This document shows positions 37,101-49,608 of a stretch of DNA of 64,000 nt, in pieces. The notes beneath the pieces were generated by a model. It worked only from the letters and a program-made list of their open reading frames with translations. It was not told the DNA's origin and did no database searches. A program made the translations under genes and the position numbers. The stretch comes from Morella rubra (Eukaryota > Streptophyta > Magnoliopsida > Fagales > Myricaceae): assembly GCA_003952965.2 (NCBI GenBank), contig CM025850.1, positions 5,374,150 through 5,438,149 of the forward strand, in the 5' to 3' direction. The number at the start of each line of letters is the position of its first letter. Position 1 is the first letter of the stretch.

Positions 37101-37195
37101 CTTGCTGACCACAGGGACTAATGCATTCAAATTGAAACCACAGGGACTATTTTGTCAAAACGTGAAATCACAGGGACTGTTTCCGTACTTTTCCC
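34109..37195 (+). mobile_element. Non-autonomous MULE with long inverted repeats and GRF zinc-finger gene
   Basis: Terminal inverted repeats of over 400 bp (about 34109-34535 and 36715-37195) begin GGGAAAAGTACGG and share long blocks such as CCACGTGGACATCGATGAGT-like and AACCGTTAACGGAGCATGCT-like text. A perfect 9-bp duplication TTTTTTATT flanks it (34100-34108 and 37196-37204). No transposase is present; the interior holds a decayed GRF zinc-finger gene. The right repeat carries an extra internal duplication of about 60 bp (around 36820-36920). Length is 3087 bp. Confidence 0.95.
34655..35869 (+). pseudogene. GRF zinc finger - coiled coil - membrane protein, broken (second copy type)
   Basis: The first part encodes YGCNLQASMKTSLTYSNPG then RRFFGCHQYSAGS (about 34676-34771), the left half of a GRF finger. 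After a long intron-like gap, 35655-35869 supplies CNFF, a one-base disruption, then WVDPPTCARGHEILP, which is the right half. It continues into a helical segment (VKTMEEQLRMQKKKEKHLK) and a hydrophobic segment (WMFNLAILISAGFWVTWG) ending at a stop at 35867-35869. The finger plus coiled coil plus C-terminal membrane helix is the same layout as in the 6.9 kb MULE, although the sequences differ. The frameshift at about 35666 means it is probably not functional. Confidence 0.78.
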
Positions 37196-37261
37196 TTTTT
37201 TATTTTTAATGAATTGCTTGCATTAATGTTTTGTTAATCACAATGACCGAATTCTTTTTTA

Positions 37262-38768
37262 TGTGATATCCTCTTTCAAGGTATAACACCTATACCTATA
37301 TTAATTCTATGTCTACTTTCGTGATCACAAAAATTAATAAAGATTCATTATGCTTTGGAATTATTGGATATAGGTCACAAGGGTGTGTATTTATTTCTAA
37401 ATTACACTACCGAGGTTTGATGAATTCACGAACTAATATTAAACTTCAACTTTCGTTACTTCATTCAATATCTTAAGCATGCAATTCATGGCCAGTAAAT
37501 TGCAAGAATGAAAACCGAAATCATCAAATTGCAACTAACAAATTATATTATTATTCATACTCAAATCATATAAAAATTCAATGACTACGTCCTAGCCCTA
37601 GAATAAGAAAACTAGCAAATCATAACTGATAAAACAATCCAATTATTTTTCAAAGAAAAGTTGAATTTAACATCCTTAATAATAATTCAAAAACTAAAAA
37701 CTAGAGAAAGTAGAAAAACTCTGAAATTGCAGAAATTCTCAGCTACGATGACGTTCCTCCTCTGAATATCTTCTCCTTTTCTTCTAAGTAAACTTCATTA
37801 AACTTGAGAAGCAGAATCCACAGAAAGCAGCATCGCAAAGTTTTAATGCTAAAAAATAATGTTAACTGAAAATAAAAACTCAAGAAAGTAAGCTCTTGCC
37901 CTTCACGTCCTCTCCTTTAAAGCTGCAGCACCCTTTTTAAAAGCCTAAGCATTTCACACGCCAAATTTTAGATCTTCTTTTCAATTTTTTTAAATCAATT
38001 ATCTTTTTGAATTTTAAAATAAATCTGATTTTTCAAATTTAATTTTTTTTAATTTTAAATCAATTATATTTTCGTATTTTAAAACAAAATGTCTTTTCAA
38101 ATTTCAAAACAAATTTGCTTATAAATTTTGAAAATAGATTTGAAATCCGAAATTCTAGGCTGATTTTATTACCCGAATTCCAGCTGGATTTAGAGCATCA
38201 AAAAGACATAATTTGGAGTTTGATCCTTCACAAAAGTTTTAGATCTCGTTCTCAGCTTTCCAACGCATCTGAGCTTGCATTTTTCTGACTTCTAGAACTC
38301 CAGATAGATGTCAAAAACCAAAACAGTGTCTGGGCTACTAGTAAACTTTCTGGACAGATTCGACTTCTCCGTCTTTTGTAGATTTTGAACTTCAAAATGG
38401 CAGAACTGGGTTTTGGACTCTTCATAAAAGTTTTAGGTCTGTATCTTAGCTTTCCAAAAAAAAAACGACACCTAAATCTGAGATCTGTAGCTCCAGTTAG
38501 AATCCAAAAACCAAACAGTATTCTGTTTTTACTAGACCAGTTCAACTAGGATTTGCTCTCATAGCTTAGCCCGAATTTTGCTCTTCCCATCAACTCAATT
38601 TCAACCTTATTGAATAATTAAATACCTGCAAACATCAAGAATTCCTTAAGAATTAAATAAATGTAAAAGAAACTTAAAATTCTAGACAAACGAGCTATGA
38701 AACATACAAAACACTCTGAATCAAAGCAATTACTACTAAGAAAATGTGTGAAATCAATTCCCACATCA
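37262..38768 (-). repeat. Probable 3' LTR of the Athila-type element
   Basis: On the minus strand it would start TGATGTGGGAATTG just after a purine tract and end GATATCACA at 37262. The boundary near 38768 is reasonable; the far end is a guess because no second LTR is in the window to compare. Confidence 0.45.
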
Positions 38769-40019
38769 AATACCCCCAAACTTGAATATTTTCTATCCTT
38801 AAGTAAAAAAAAAAAATCATAAAAATAAAAGGCAATGACCAAAGTTTGGCTTAATTCATCACACCCAAAGAACCTATCATGCAGACATCAAATTTTTGAC
38901 TTAGTACACAAACGATAGCAAATAGAGAAAAACTAAGCATACTCACATTCTCTAGTTCAAATTTCTATACATAATTCCAAACTCAATTATATTTATCATG
39001 CAACCAACACAATTGAATCATGTAACAACTCAACTTGCAATCATCCCTCCTCACTACTACAAACAAGGTAGCCAACTAGAGAATATATTTTTATTTTTAT
39101 TCTTTGTCTTCAAGTTGTCACTCGCGTTTTGAAGTAAATACAAGCATTTGTGATGGATGCACCCGGTTACTCAACAAGCCACACACTTAAAGTGCTTTTG
39201 CATACTCATATTTCAAGTTGCCGTTTGACGTAAAAGTAAACATTGATAATGAATACCCATAGTTACTAAGCAACTCAAAACATTAGAGTAGATAGAACTT
39301 TAAACATATTTAATCATTCAATTTTCTAATTATTATCACTCTATTTACTTAAATCTTGTTTAGGACTAGATCAAAGGGGATAATCAAAAGAAAAGAATCA
39401 CTCATCTTTTATGCATAGCCACACAACTCACACAACTTTACAAGGAAAGATGTACTTCAATAATCTAAAAGAAAACAAGCATGCTTAACTTTACTTTATA
39501 AGATATCATCTATCCTAAATCAAAAATGTAATGCCTAACACAATAAAGAATCAAAAAGTATAATGTTAATCCTATTTAAGTCTCACTCAAGTGTAAGCCA
39601 GAATTTCGAATTTTTTTCCTATTTTTTTTAACTAACACAACTAGCGCCACAACCAGCACAATCATCAAGTATCTATTCCCCCAAACTAAATTTTCACATT
39701 GTCCTCAATGTAAATGGAAGAAAAAAATTGGAAGACTAATACTCCCCTTTTTAGCAAATGATGAATGTCTAAGTGAATGGAACATAAACTAGCTTTGTGC
39801 TGGATTTATTTGAACCTACACAACACAACCCAAACAAAGGAGGGTCACAACTATCAAAAACTTAAATAAAAACAACAATTAAAACAAAAGAAAGATTTTT
39901 TTTTGCCTTCTAAGAAGCGCTTAGTTATAGTCATCAGCTTGACTTCTAAACCATCAACCGTATGTAGGATTCATCAAAGAGTAAGTAACTCCTTTAGGAA
40001 CTACATTACTAGCCAGATA
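38769..40019. other. Non-coding 3' region of the Athila-type element
   Basis: No open frame with a known domain. A purine tract AAGTTTGGGGGTATT (minus strand) abuts the probable LTR at 38769; a second similar tract, TTTAGTTTGGGGGAATAG, lies near 39695-39678. An env-like gene, present in some Athila elements, was not seen. Confidence 0.5.
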
Positions 40020-41347
40020 AGGCTTCAAATGCTATCCATTAACCTTAAATGCACTAGTGACCTCACTTTGCATCTCAACATCACCATATGAATACACTTT
40101 TGTTACCGTGAATGGGCCAGACCACCTAGACCGAAGCTTGCCTGGGAATAGCTTAAGTCTTGAGTTGGAGAGTAACACCTGCTGCCTAATTTTGAAGCTT
40201 TTAATCTAAAGATGCTTGTCATGCCAATGCGTGGTCTTTTCCTTGTAAATGCAAGTATTTTCATAAGTATCTAATCTAAACTCCTCCAACTCACTCAACT
40301 GTAACAATCTCTTTTCTCCCGCAGCTTTCATGTCCATATTCAACCCCTTAATTGCCCAATAGGCATTATGTTCTAATTCAACTGGTGAGTGACAAGACTT
40401 TCTAAAGACAAGTCTGTAAGGAGACATACTCAAAGGTGTCTTGAAAGCTGTCCTATAAGCCCAAAGTGCATCATCTAATTTATTCACCCAATCCTTCCTT
40501 GAACTGCTCACAATTTTGTCCAAAATTTGATTAAATTTCGTATTTACAAGTTCCACTTGGCCATTTGTTTGAGGATGATAGGCAAGTGGCACCTTATTAG
40601 TAATCTCATATTTCTTCAACAAAGTTTCAAATGACTGGTTACAAAAATGGGAGCCTCCATCACTAATAATGGCTCTTAGCATACCAAATCCTGACAGAAT
40701 ATTTTTCTTCACAAATCTTATCACCACACAAGAGTCATTAGTCTGAGTTGCAATAGCTTCAACCCATTTAGACACATAATCCACTGCTACCTGGATATAC
40801 TGATTGTTGAAGGAAGAGGGAAATGGGCCCATGAAATCAATTTCCCATAAATCAAACAGTTCAACCTCCAGGATATTTGCCAAGGGCATCTCATTCTTTT
40901 TCGAAATGTTGCAACCCTTTGACATCATCGCACATGCTCACATACAGTCTAACATCTTGACATGGTCAGCCAATAAAAACCAGATTGCCATACCTTTGCA
41001 ATTGTTTTGGAAGTACTGAAATGTCCACCACACTCCAAGAAATGACAATGGTAAGGGATATCTTGCATCTCATCCTAGAGCACACATCTTCTAATCATTC
41101 TATCTGCACAGTGTTTATAAAGTAGAGGTCCTTCCCAAAAGTAATGCTTCACATCCCACAAAAAATTTTTCTTCTGATGATAACTCAAATCATGGGGAAT
41201 AATACCATTGACCAAATAATTTACCAAATCATCATACCAAAGGATCATTAAAACTGCCAACAACTGCTCGTTTGAAAAACTTTCATTAATGGGCACCTTG
41301 CCTGCACTTGTCTACCCTTCTAATCTAGACAAGTAATCTGCCACCAC
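40020..41347 (-). pseudogene. Integrase of the Athila-type element
   Basis: After VVADYLSRLEG at the end of RNase H, a His-rich zinc-binding region follows (YHCHFLECGGHFSTSKT, about 41055-41005). The core reads [14 protein letters not shown] (first Asp), [14 protein letters not shown] (second Asp) and [12 protein letters not shown] (Glu), so the DDE triad is present. Its C-terminal region ([17 protein letters not shown]) continues past an in-frame stop at about 40206 to about 40040. Stops near 41290, 41075 and 40930 mark it as inactive. Confidence 0.88.
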
Positions 41348-42594
41348 TGTTGGCATTTGTTCACAATCGATATTTTGATGATTTCAATAAATGGACTAAG
41401 TTTACAAAATGGACATCTTCAAAGATAAAGACATTTTTATCAAAGAGCCAAAGACAAGAAGATTGAAGATCAAGAAGATGCAAGGAGCTCAAAAGTGAAG
41501 ATTCAAGACCTTAGGGTATAACCTTGTAACTCTTAGTTTCACTTTTGACAAGGATTTGAATTGTACACTTACAATCTTTCAAAACGTACATAAACCGTTT
41601 TACCTCTTGTTTGAAAGATTAAATATTTTTTAAATGGTTTTAAAACACCCCAATCAACTCCCAAACCTTTTGTACTTAAAATTAGGCGTTTCAAAATGGT
41701 CAAAACTATGGTTTTAAATGAACCGGATCTTGTGCTTAAGTTGAGGAGGTCGACGTGCTGGTGTAGCGGTCGACCGGCCTTCGATCGCTTGGTGTAGCGG
41801 TCGACTGGTCTATGTTTTGAAATAAATCCGTTGAAGTTCTGACAATATGACCGTTGGGTAATGGTAACACTAAAGTGGTCGACTGGTACAATGGTAAAAT
41901 TCCTAACGGTTAGAAACGGCTAGTTTTCTCATGTGGCCTATACAAAGACCTTTCTATTATATCGAAAAAAAAAAAAGAGAACGACCACATATCATTTTAC
42001 ATATCTTGAGAAATATCTTAAACCTTCTTATTCCATATTTGTCATATCATTACACGAATTACATTTTCTTATCCTTGTCATTGTGTGAATCAAAAAGATA
42101 GAGCTTCCATTTTCTTATCCACTCTTTGAGATAGTTTATTTCTTGTATCTTCCTATTCAAGAGAAGTGATTCCTTTAGTGAGGTTGTTCACTAAAGAAGA
42201 AGTTTAGAGAGGGTATATCTCAAGCTTGGTTGGGTTGTGAGTGGTGAGCTCGAAAATCACTTTGGTTGTGAATGTTGAGCCCTGGAAAGCACTTGTAATA
42301 TTCTTTAGCACCCAGAACTAGAGTGTATACTATTTGGATGATAGTGGGAAAACCTCAAGGCTCGGTAAAGGAGCTTGAGGGGTGGATGTAGGCGGGTTTG
42401 CCGAACCACCTAAAAATCACGTGTTTGCTTCTCTATCCCCACTCTTTACATTTAGCACTTATTCTCTTATCGCATCTATATACTTGTGCTAAATTAGTCT
42501 TTACTTTGCAAACACAACTTTGGGGGTTAAAAGCGAAAAGGTTCATAAACCCAATTCACCCCCCTCTTAGGTTACCTTAATCCTTGGACTTACA
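41348..42594 (-). mobile_element. Solo LTR, copy B
   Basis: Plus strand starts TGTTGGCATTTG and ends CCTTGGACTTACA. The flanking 5-bp duplication ACCAC (41343-41347 and 42595-42599) is perfect. It is the same family as 26506-27737 in the opposite orientation, about 1247 bp. Removing it restores the retroelement frame at the DNVVADYLSRLE site, which confirms insertion into the Athila copy. Confidence 0.94.
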
Positions 42595-42599
42595 ACCAC

Positions 42600-43930
42600 A
42601 TTATCCATGCCTTTTTTGTCTCGAATCTCAAGATCAAATTCTTGAAGCAACAACACCCACCGAATCAAGCGCGGTTTGAGATCTTTCTTTTTCAGCAAAT
42701 ACTTAATTGCTGAATGGTTCGTATATACGATCACCTTAGAACCTACAAGATAAGATCGAAACTTATTAAAAGCAAACACAACAACAAGCAATTTTTTTTC
42801 AGTAGTTACATAATTCCACTGTGCATTATTTAAAACTCTCCTGGCATAATATATAACATACAACTTCCTGTCTTTTCTCTGGCCGAGAATAGCACCCAAA
42901 GCGAAATCACTAGTATCATACATTAGCTTAAAAGGCAAACTCCAATCTGGGGTTGCCATAATTGGTGTCGACACCAACTCTTACTTTAAACTGTTAAAAG
43001 CATTCAAACAATCCTTATCAAAATCAAACAGCACATCCTTATTTAACAGATTACAAAGAGGTTTAGAAATCTTAGAAAAATCTTTAATAAAATGCTGGTA
43101 AAATCCTGCATGACCAAGAAAACTTCTAGCTCCCTTAACATTGGTGGGTGATGGCAATTTTTCAATGATTTCTATTTTTGTTCAATCCACCTCAACACCT
43201 CTTGCTGAAATTTTGTGGCCTAAAACAATACCTTCCTACACCATAAAATGACATTTCTCCCAATTCAAGATCAAATTAGTTTCCTCACAACGCTGCAAAA
43301 CTCGAGACAAGTTGTCTAAACAACTATCAAAAGAAGATCCAAAAACAAAAAAATCATCCATAAAAACCTCCATGATCTTTTCAACAAAATCAGAAAAAAT
43401 AGCCATCATGCAACGTTGGAATGTAGCAAGTGTATTACACAAACCAAAAGGCATCCTACGAAATGCAAAAGTACCATAAGGATAAGTGAAGGTGGTCTTT
43501 TCTTGGTCTTCAGGGTATATAGGAATCTGGTTATACCCTGAATAACCATCTAGAAAACAATAATATGCATACCCAGCAAGTCTCTCAAGCACGTGATTAA
43601 GAAAAGGTATAGAAAAATAATCCTTACAGGTAACACTATTAAGTTTCCTATAATCTATGTAGACTCTCCACCCAGTCACTCTCCTAGTGGGAATTAATTC
43701 ATTATTTTCGTTATACACCACAGTCATCCCACCGTTCTTAGGTACTACCTGCACTGGACTAATCCATGAACTATCATATATATGATAAATAATCCCTACA
43801 TCTAACCATTTAAGAACTTCAGCCCTAACTATTTCTTTCATGTTAGGATTTAACCGTCTTTGATTTTTAATAACAGGTTTTTGGTTATCCTCCATTAAAA
43901 TTCTATGCATACACAATAAAGGGCTAGTTC
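42600..43930 (-). pseudogene. Reverse transcriptase and RNase H of the Athila-type element
   Basis: The RT runs from about 43920 to 43236: QRRLNPNMKEIVRAEVLKWL, then WRVYIDYRKLNSVT, DGYSGYNQI, and the catalytic box as FMDDFFVFG. RNase H follows at about 42980-42600 with [23 protein letters not shown]-like text and [12 protein letters not shown]. Between them (43235-42980) the frame contains stops near 43180 and 42980. Substitution of the first residue of YMDD by F is common and not by itself damaging. Confidence 0.9.
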
Positions 43931-44129
43931 CTCTAAGGTTTGATATAGTCTATCCTATGGTTTTTTTTTTTCATTCTCAAAATACGCATCAATTTGTCCA
44001 ATTGATCATCTGACAAAGAAGCACTTACAATTACAGGTAACGTATTATTCCCATCCAAAAAGGCATACCTAAGATGTGAGGGTAATGGTTTCAACTCCAA
44101 AATTGGTGCTTGCACATTAGAAGGGAGAG

Positions 44130-45197
44130 GGAGTGACTTACCCTTGCCTAGATCCTCAAAATGAATACCTTTCTATTTCGGCTCAGGACATGTAGCCTCC
44201 AATGCATAGGCCATTTCTGAAACCTCAAAATTATCATCTTTACTTCTCCCTACACTCATTAAACAAGTCTCGAGAGGTTCTTTAGTATTTTCAACCCTAA
44301 AAACCTTTCTAGTCAACTCATCTATAGCATCAACTCAAAAAACATGATAGTAAAAGAAGGATATTTAGCAGCTTCAAATAAATTAAACTCTACCTCTTCT
44401 TCACCAACCTTCAAAGTCAGCCTACCATTCTTAACATCTATGACAGCTCCAGCTGTGGCTAAAAAGGGTCGGCCTAAAATGATAGGGGTCTTAGTGTCTT
44501 CTTCCATTTCCAACACAATAAAATCAATTGGAATGATAAACTTCTTTACCTTGATCAGCAACATTCTCAAGCACACCCATAGGATATTTTACTGATCGGT
44601 CAGCTAACTGCAAAGAGATGGTAGTAGGCTTCAACTCCTTTAATCCAAACTTTCTAGACACAGATAAAGGCATTAGTGAAACACTAGCACCTAAATCACA
44701 CAAAGCTTTAGAAAAATTAACATCTCCTATAGTACAAGGGATAGAAAAACTCCCTGGATCTCTTAGCTTTAGTGAAAGCTTATTTTAAATAATGGCACTA
44801 CATTCCTTTGTCAAGGCAATTGTCTCGAAATTCTCCAATTTCCTCTTCTTCGACATAATCTCCTTTAAGGACTTTGTATAGGCAGGAATTTGTGCTAAAC
44901 CATCTGCAAAAGGAATATTAATGTGAAGCTGCTTAAACACTTTCAAAAATTTCTCAAATTGTTGATCAATTTTATTCTGTTTAAGCCTTTATGGAAATGG
45001 AATTGGAGGAACATAAGATTCGACTAGTGGTAGTGGGGATGATGTCTTGGCTAGGTTCCCATAGACTTTCTAGCTTAACTCTTCATGGTCTACTTCAACA
45101 CCAACTACAGTCTCACAACTTACTCGACCAAGGTGCTTACCACTTCTCAAGATGACTGCCTTGCAATGCTCTTTCGGATTGACCTCTATCTTACTAG
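44130..45197 (-). pseudogene. End of gag and aspartic protease of the Athila-type element
   Basis: The leftover gag end begins abruptly at the CACTA insertion and includes KAVILRSGKHLGR (about 45165-45125). The protease active site reads LCDLGASVSLMPLSVSRKFG (about 44705-44645), with PIILGRPFLATAGAVIDV near 44490-44435. One stop (near 44788) and a frameshift near 44575 interrupt it. Confidence 0.85.
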
Positions 45198-45600
45198 CAC
45201 TACAAAAAAATTGATTTTTAGTGACAAAATTTTTTGTCACTAAAAGTCAATATTTTGTCACTAAAAGTATTAGTGACGAAATATTTTCGTCACGAGCTCC
45301 ATCAGCGAATGAGTGTCACGAAATGTATTTCGTGACGAAATTCGTATTTCGTCACGAAAATTTTTTAGTGACATTTTTCGTCACAATCGATCGGTAATTT
45401 TCCACGATTTCGATCGTTGACGATCGACGGATATCGTTGGAACATTTTATCACGAACGATCGGAGAACGATTCGAAATGGTCGATTGAAAATCGGAGAAC
45501 CGGATGATATCGATCAAAGTACCGATCGATCGGTATTGACGATCGATCGGTACAAAACACGATCGATCGATAATATTGACGACGATCAAAATGGTGATTT
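45198..45600. repeat. Subterminal repeats of the second CACTA element
   Basis: Contains many copies of TTTCGTCAC/GTGACGAAA and, from about 45388, of CGATCGATCGG-type palindromes. In other CACTA elements such subterminal repeats bind the element's own TnpA-like protein. Confidence 0.75.
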
Positions 45601-45755
45601 TTATAATCAATATTATATATATAACATACATTTTATAATAATAATACAATACTCACATTAATAAATATCAATAATAACATATAGTGATCCATAATTAAAT
45701 CGAAAATAATATCGTAATAATACATAATTAAAAAGTTATTACAATATACATGCAT

Positions 45756-47488
45756 CTACCTTTTTGAACCCCCAAACTGGCTGAATAGTTGCTTTGACAT
45801 GTCGCTCATTTTCTTCTCCATTACAGAGGACATTTTCTTCTCCAGTTCCTTCGATATTTCTGCTCGTAAGCGCTCTTGCTCCTTTCGCATGCGCTCTTGT
45901 TCCAGTTGTATGCGCTCCTTGTGCTCTATTCGCATGCGCTCTTGCTCCTTTTCATGCGCTCCTCCTGCTCCAACCGGATGCGCTCCTGCTCCACCCGCTG
46001 CTCCTCACGGTGGTCCCTCAGCGTGGCCTCCATCTCAGCTTGCTTCTTCGCAAATTCTTGCAAGTCTTTTTCTCTAGCAGCTCTCATCGCCTCTATCTCA
46101 TCCCTTGCCTTTGCTAGCTGGTGCTGTAGATCAGAAGACTGTGTAGTTAAAGTTGATGAAGGCGGAGGCTTAACCGCCCGTCCTAATCCCCGAACATATC
46201 CCGACTTCTTGCCCAATATCTCAGAATATACTTCAATTTCGGAATAAGTCTTCCCTTCTAAATCACACTTACGCTGGAAGGCATCCATCCGTTCCTGAAA
46301 AAATGACAATAATTACCAGAAACATTAATGTAGATAAACTATACATAAATTACATAAAGTAGATTAAAATGAAAGCGACTTACATAAATTTCTCTCGCTC
46401 CTTCCGAGGTCCAAATCCCATCTTTGTTTGTATAATTCTTTTTATATAGCTCTGCAGGATTGATATTGCCGCTTTCTTGATTTTTCTACATGACAATAGC
46501 ATAAAGTTATTGACAAACAATATCAATAAAGTCTAAGATTTAGTTGTTAACTTACCATGCAAGCTCGTGTGCGCTGGAACGAGCGTGAACCAGCAGCGTG
46601 GTTCACAGTCAACTTTGATCTATTCTTCTTATTTTGCTCGCTTCGTTTCTGCGATATTTTAAGTAATTAAATATAAAAGAATGTAATATTTAAGCAACAA
46701 GTTTTTGTAATCACGTACCATAAATGCTTTGCTGGTGAACAGATCGCATAACTCCTTCCACTGTTCTTCTGTAGTATCAGGATGCGGCTTCAGCAACGCC
46801 GCCTCTTTACTCGGGAACTTCTTAAAATACGCATGCATTCGGTTGCGGTGCGTTCGACGTGCCGTCATCATTGTCTCGACCACCGTCCTCACGTCTTCAT
46901 GACGGGTGTAGTCAAGGTCGAAGTGGTCCTGCATAAGTACCAAAACATACAATATTACAATGATAAACGAAATGCGTAACCAAAAATTCTATTTTACGAA
47001 TTTAATCATACCAACACTCGGTCCATAATGTACTCCTTCACTTCTGTAGGAACATCGACCCACTTGTTAACTGAGATCGGAATCAGCCCTCGGACCAACA
47101 TTCCAATCTTCGTCGATAGAATGGCAGCAGTGGAAGACACTCCTCCACACTCTCCCTCCGGGATATGCACCGATAGTTTCGCAGACCCGGACCCGGACCC
47201 AAGACTCTTCTCCAAACTGACTCCACGTGTCCTACCTCGCCCACGTTTAGAAGCTGATGTCGCTACATAAAATAAAATTAACAAAGTTAGTCGGTCGGTT
47301 AACTTAAAAAATTGAAATATAACTTAGAATAATTTCTTACATGCACAACTACTAGGACAAGCTGGCGTGCCTTGACTCATGCCTTCATTCACTCTCGGAG
47401 AAGGAGTGCTCAGTGTAGGACTCGGGATCGAACTCATACTATGCAACTGTCCAGAAGTAACTGAAGGAAATTCTCGTCCACGCTTCAT
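45756..47488 (-). pseudogene. Ptta/En-Spm family transposon protein (TnpA-like), nearly intact
   Basis: Six exons with clean GT/AG borders and compatible phases can be drawn: 47488-47341, 47262-47012, 46928-46719, 46648-46556, 46485-46384 and 46294-45756. The product would be about 447 aa and matches the plant transposase family PF03004: a Ser/Pro-rich start, KIGMLVRGLIPISVNKW, the exon KRSEQNKKNRSKLTVNHAAG then SRSF, and ILGKKSGYVRGLG. A long coiled coil rich in Arg-Met-Glu-Gln ends the protein (FSQFGGSKR, stop 45756). A single missing base in a poly-A run of the coding strand (near 45950) breaks the last exon; otherwise it appears intact. It probably binds element ends; the catalytic TnpD-type partner is absent. 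Confidence 0.82.
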
Positions 47489-49608
47489 TTCACCGTAGAA
47501 GCTGTGACATAACAAAATAAATGATAAAGATATGGTAAACGAGACAGTAACAGTAAAAATTGTTCAGACAACAAAAAAAGAAAAGTAAACATCAACAAAG
47601 AATTAAAGGTAGATGATACCGAATTTCCTAGATGATACCGAATTTCCTCCAAGACAAGGACACAAGTACCGAACTCGTCCAACCACGAATACACAATCTC
47701 AAACTGTCCATATTTGGACAATTCAAGGGTTATTACGAGATAAACGCATAATTTATCGCGTCTTAACCCTTGAACGGGTCTACGGGTACACACATTTTAT
47801 CCCAAAAATAAACTCAAACATAACAAGTCAAAAACACTCCAATATTCATCCTCCACTGCTTCTCAAACTTCATGATTCATTTTTAGAACTCAAGCACTTC
47901 AATAATTAAATATGAGAATATAATAAAATAACATCAAAAGGTCAATAACTTGCATTCTGCCTTAACCAGTGATCGATCGTTGTTATAATGACGATCGATG
48001 GGTTACCGATCGATCGTCATTATATAGACGATCGATCGGTGAACCTCCATCTAACAAACGATCGATCGCCAGAATATGGTGATCGATCGTGAGTAACCCA
48101 GATCGACAAAACAGCTTGCCAGCCTCCCACACACTCAAATCCACGCCCAAAACACTCACAAATCATCCTCATGCAATACTAATTCTAATATACATATTAA
48201 AAACACTCTAAGAAGCTCTAATCAACACAAATCCAATCCACAACACCCACGAATAAAAAATAAAAATAACACCAAATAACCGACGAAATCAATCAAAAAT
48301 CGTAGTGTAGGTTGAGGATATTACCTTTTGCACGAAATGTAGATCAAAACGAACTAAATTCACACTAAAATCTCACAAATGTCGCCCAAATTTTTCAATA
48401 CTCACCCGGTTAAAAAACCAATGAATTTGAGCTTGGGCTTAACCTTAAGGACTTCTAAACACTCTCACAACTAAAATGACGGTATTAGACAAAATTAAAG
48501 AGAAAAATGGCTCCTTCCGCGAGTCTCTAGTTTCCTCTTGCCGTGGTGTGTTTTTCGCTCCACCCACGCTTTAGAGCATCATCGGGATTTCAAGAGCGAT
48601 AAACACCGATCGATCGGTAATATTACCGATCGATCGTGTCAACCATAAAATTCCCGCCTAGATTTTATACCGATCGATCGTTAATATTACCGATCGATTG
48701 TTGACGAGAATAAAAACGCCGTCGTATGGAGACCCAAAATTAACGATCCATTGGTACCAAAATATTAAACGACACCGTTATGTACCGATCGATCGCCTAT
48801 AATGCGATCGATCGGTGGGTCTAATTATTAGAAAATAGTTTTTAGCCTAACAAATGACTTAATTATTAAAATTAATTGACTTATAATATCATATTAATGC
48901 GTATCTCATACACATAAATTATAATCATGTGTTAAATAAGCGTTATGTCACTAATTTCAAATATCTTAATACCTCACTCATACTAACACAAACAAAATGT
49001 ATCTATGTTACAACATGTATAACTTATAAATGCTTTCTAAAAATTAATGATATGTACTTGATATGTTTTTTTGTAATCTAAATACATCCTAACATACTTT
49101 GTTAATATATATTTCTTTGTTTCTAATCATTTAAACTCACATTATTTAAAAAAATGAGGGTTATATTAAAAACTAATGTAGCGATCGATCGGCGTATATA
49201 CCGATCGATCGGTTAGTGCACCCAAACGACGACGGACAACACCGATGGATCGGTGTGCACTTACCGATCGATCGGTGTATTTAGTTGCAAAACAGAAAAA
49301 ATAAAAAACGATTTCTTGTTAAATTCTTTATATTAGTTATTTGATAAACCACTTATTTCGTTATTTTTGCCGACCAAAGGGTATATTGGTCATTTTACTT
49401 ATATAAGTGTCGATAAAGAAATACAAATAGAAAAACACGTACATAGTAATCAAAGTTTCTTCTGCATATCCACAGATAAACAGAAATGTCTCAAATACGT
49501 AAATAAAAAACCAAATCCAAATAAACACAAATGTCTCAAACAGATAAATAAAACCATAAATCAAAATGTATGTCCCAAATAGATATAATAAAATAACATC
49601 AAAACTCA
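47489..49608. other. 5' region of the CACTA gene with CGATCGATCG clusters
   Basis: Mostly non-coding. Clusters of CGATCGATCG-type words occur at about 47970-48090, 48600-48810 and 49185-49285. A 19-bp direct repeat with GATGATACCGAATTTCCT lies at 47615-47650. No protein domain was recognised. Confidence 0.6.

Larger units (their letters stand above)
37262..45197 (-). mobile_element. Athila-type Ty3/gypsy retroelement, truncated, minus strand
   Basis: Reading from right to left: end of gag, protease, reverse transcriptase, RNase H, integrase, non-coding region, purine tract, probable 3' LTR. The 5' LTR and most of gag are missing because a CACTA element begins at 45198 inside gag. A solo LTR splits the RNase H/integrase border. 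The extra segment between RT blocks, with the NGGMTVVYNENNELIPTR type sequence, is typical of Athila-lineage RT. Confidence 0.85.
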
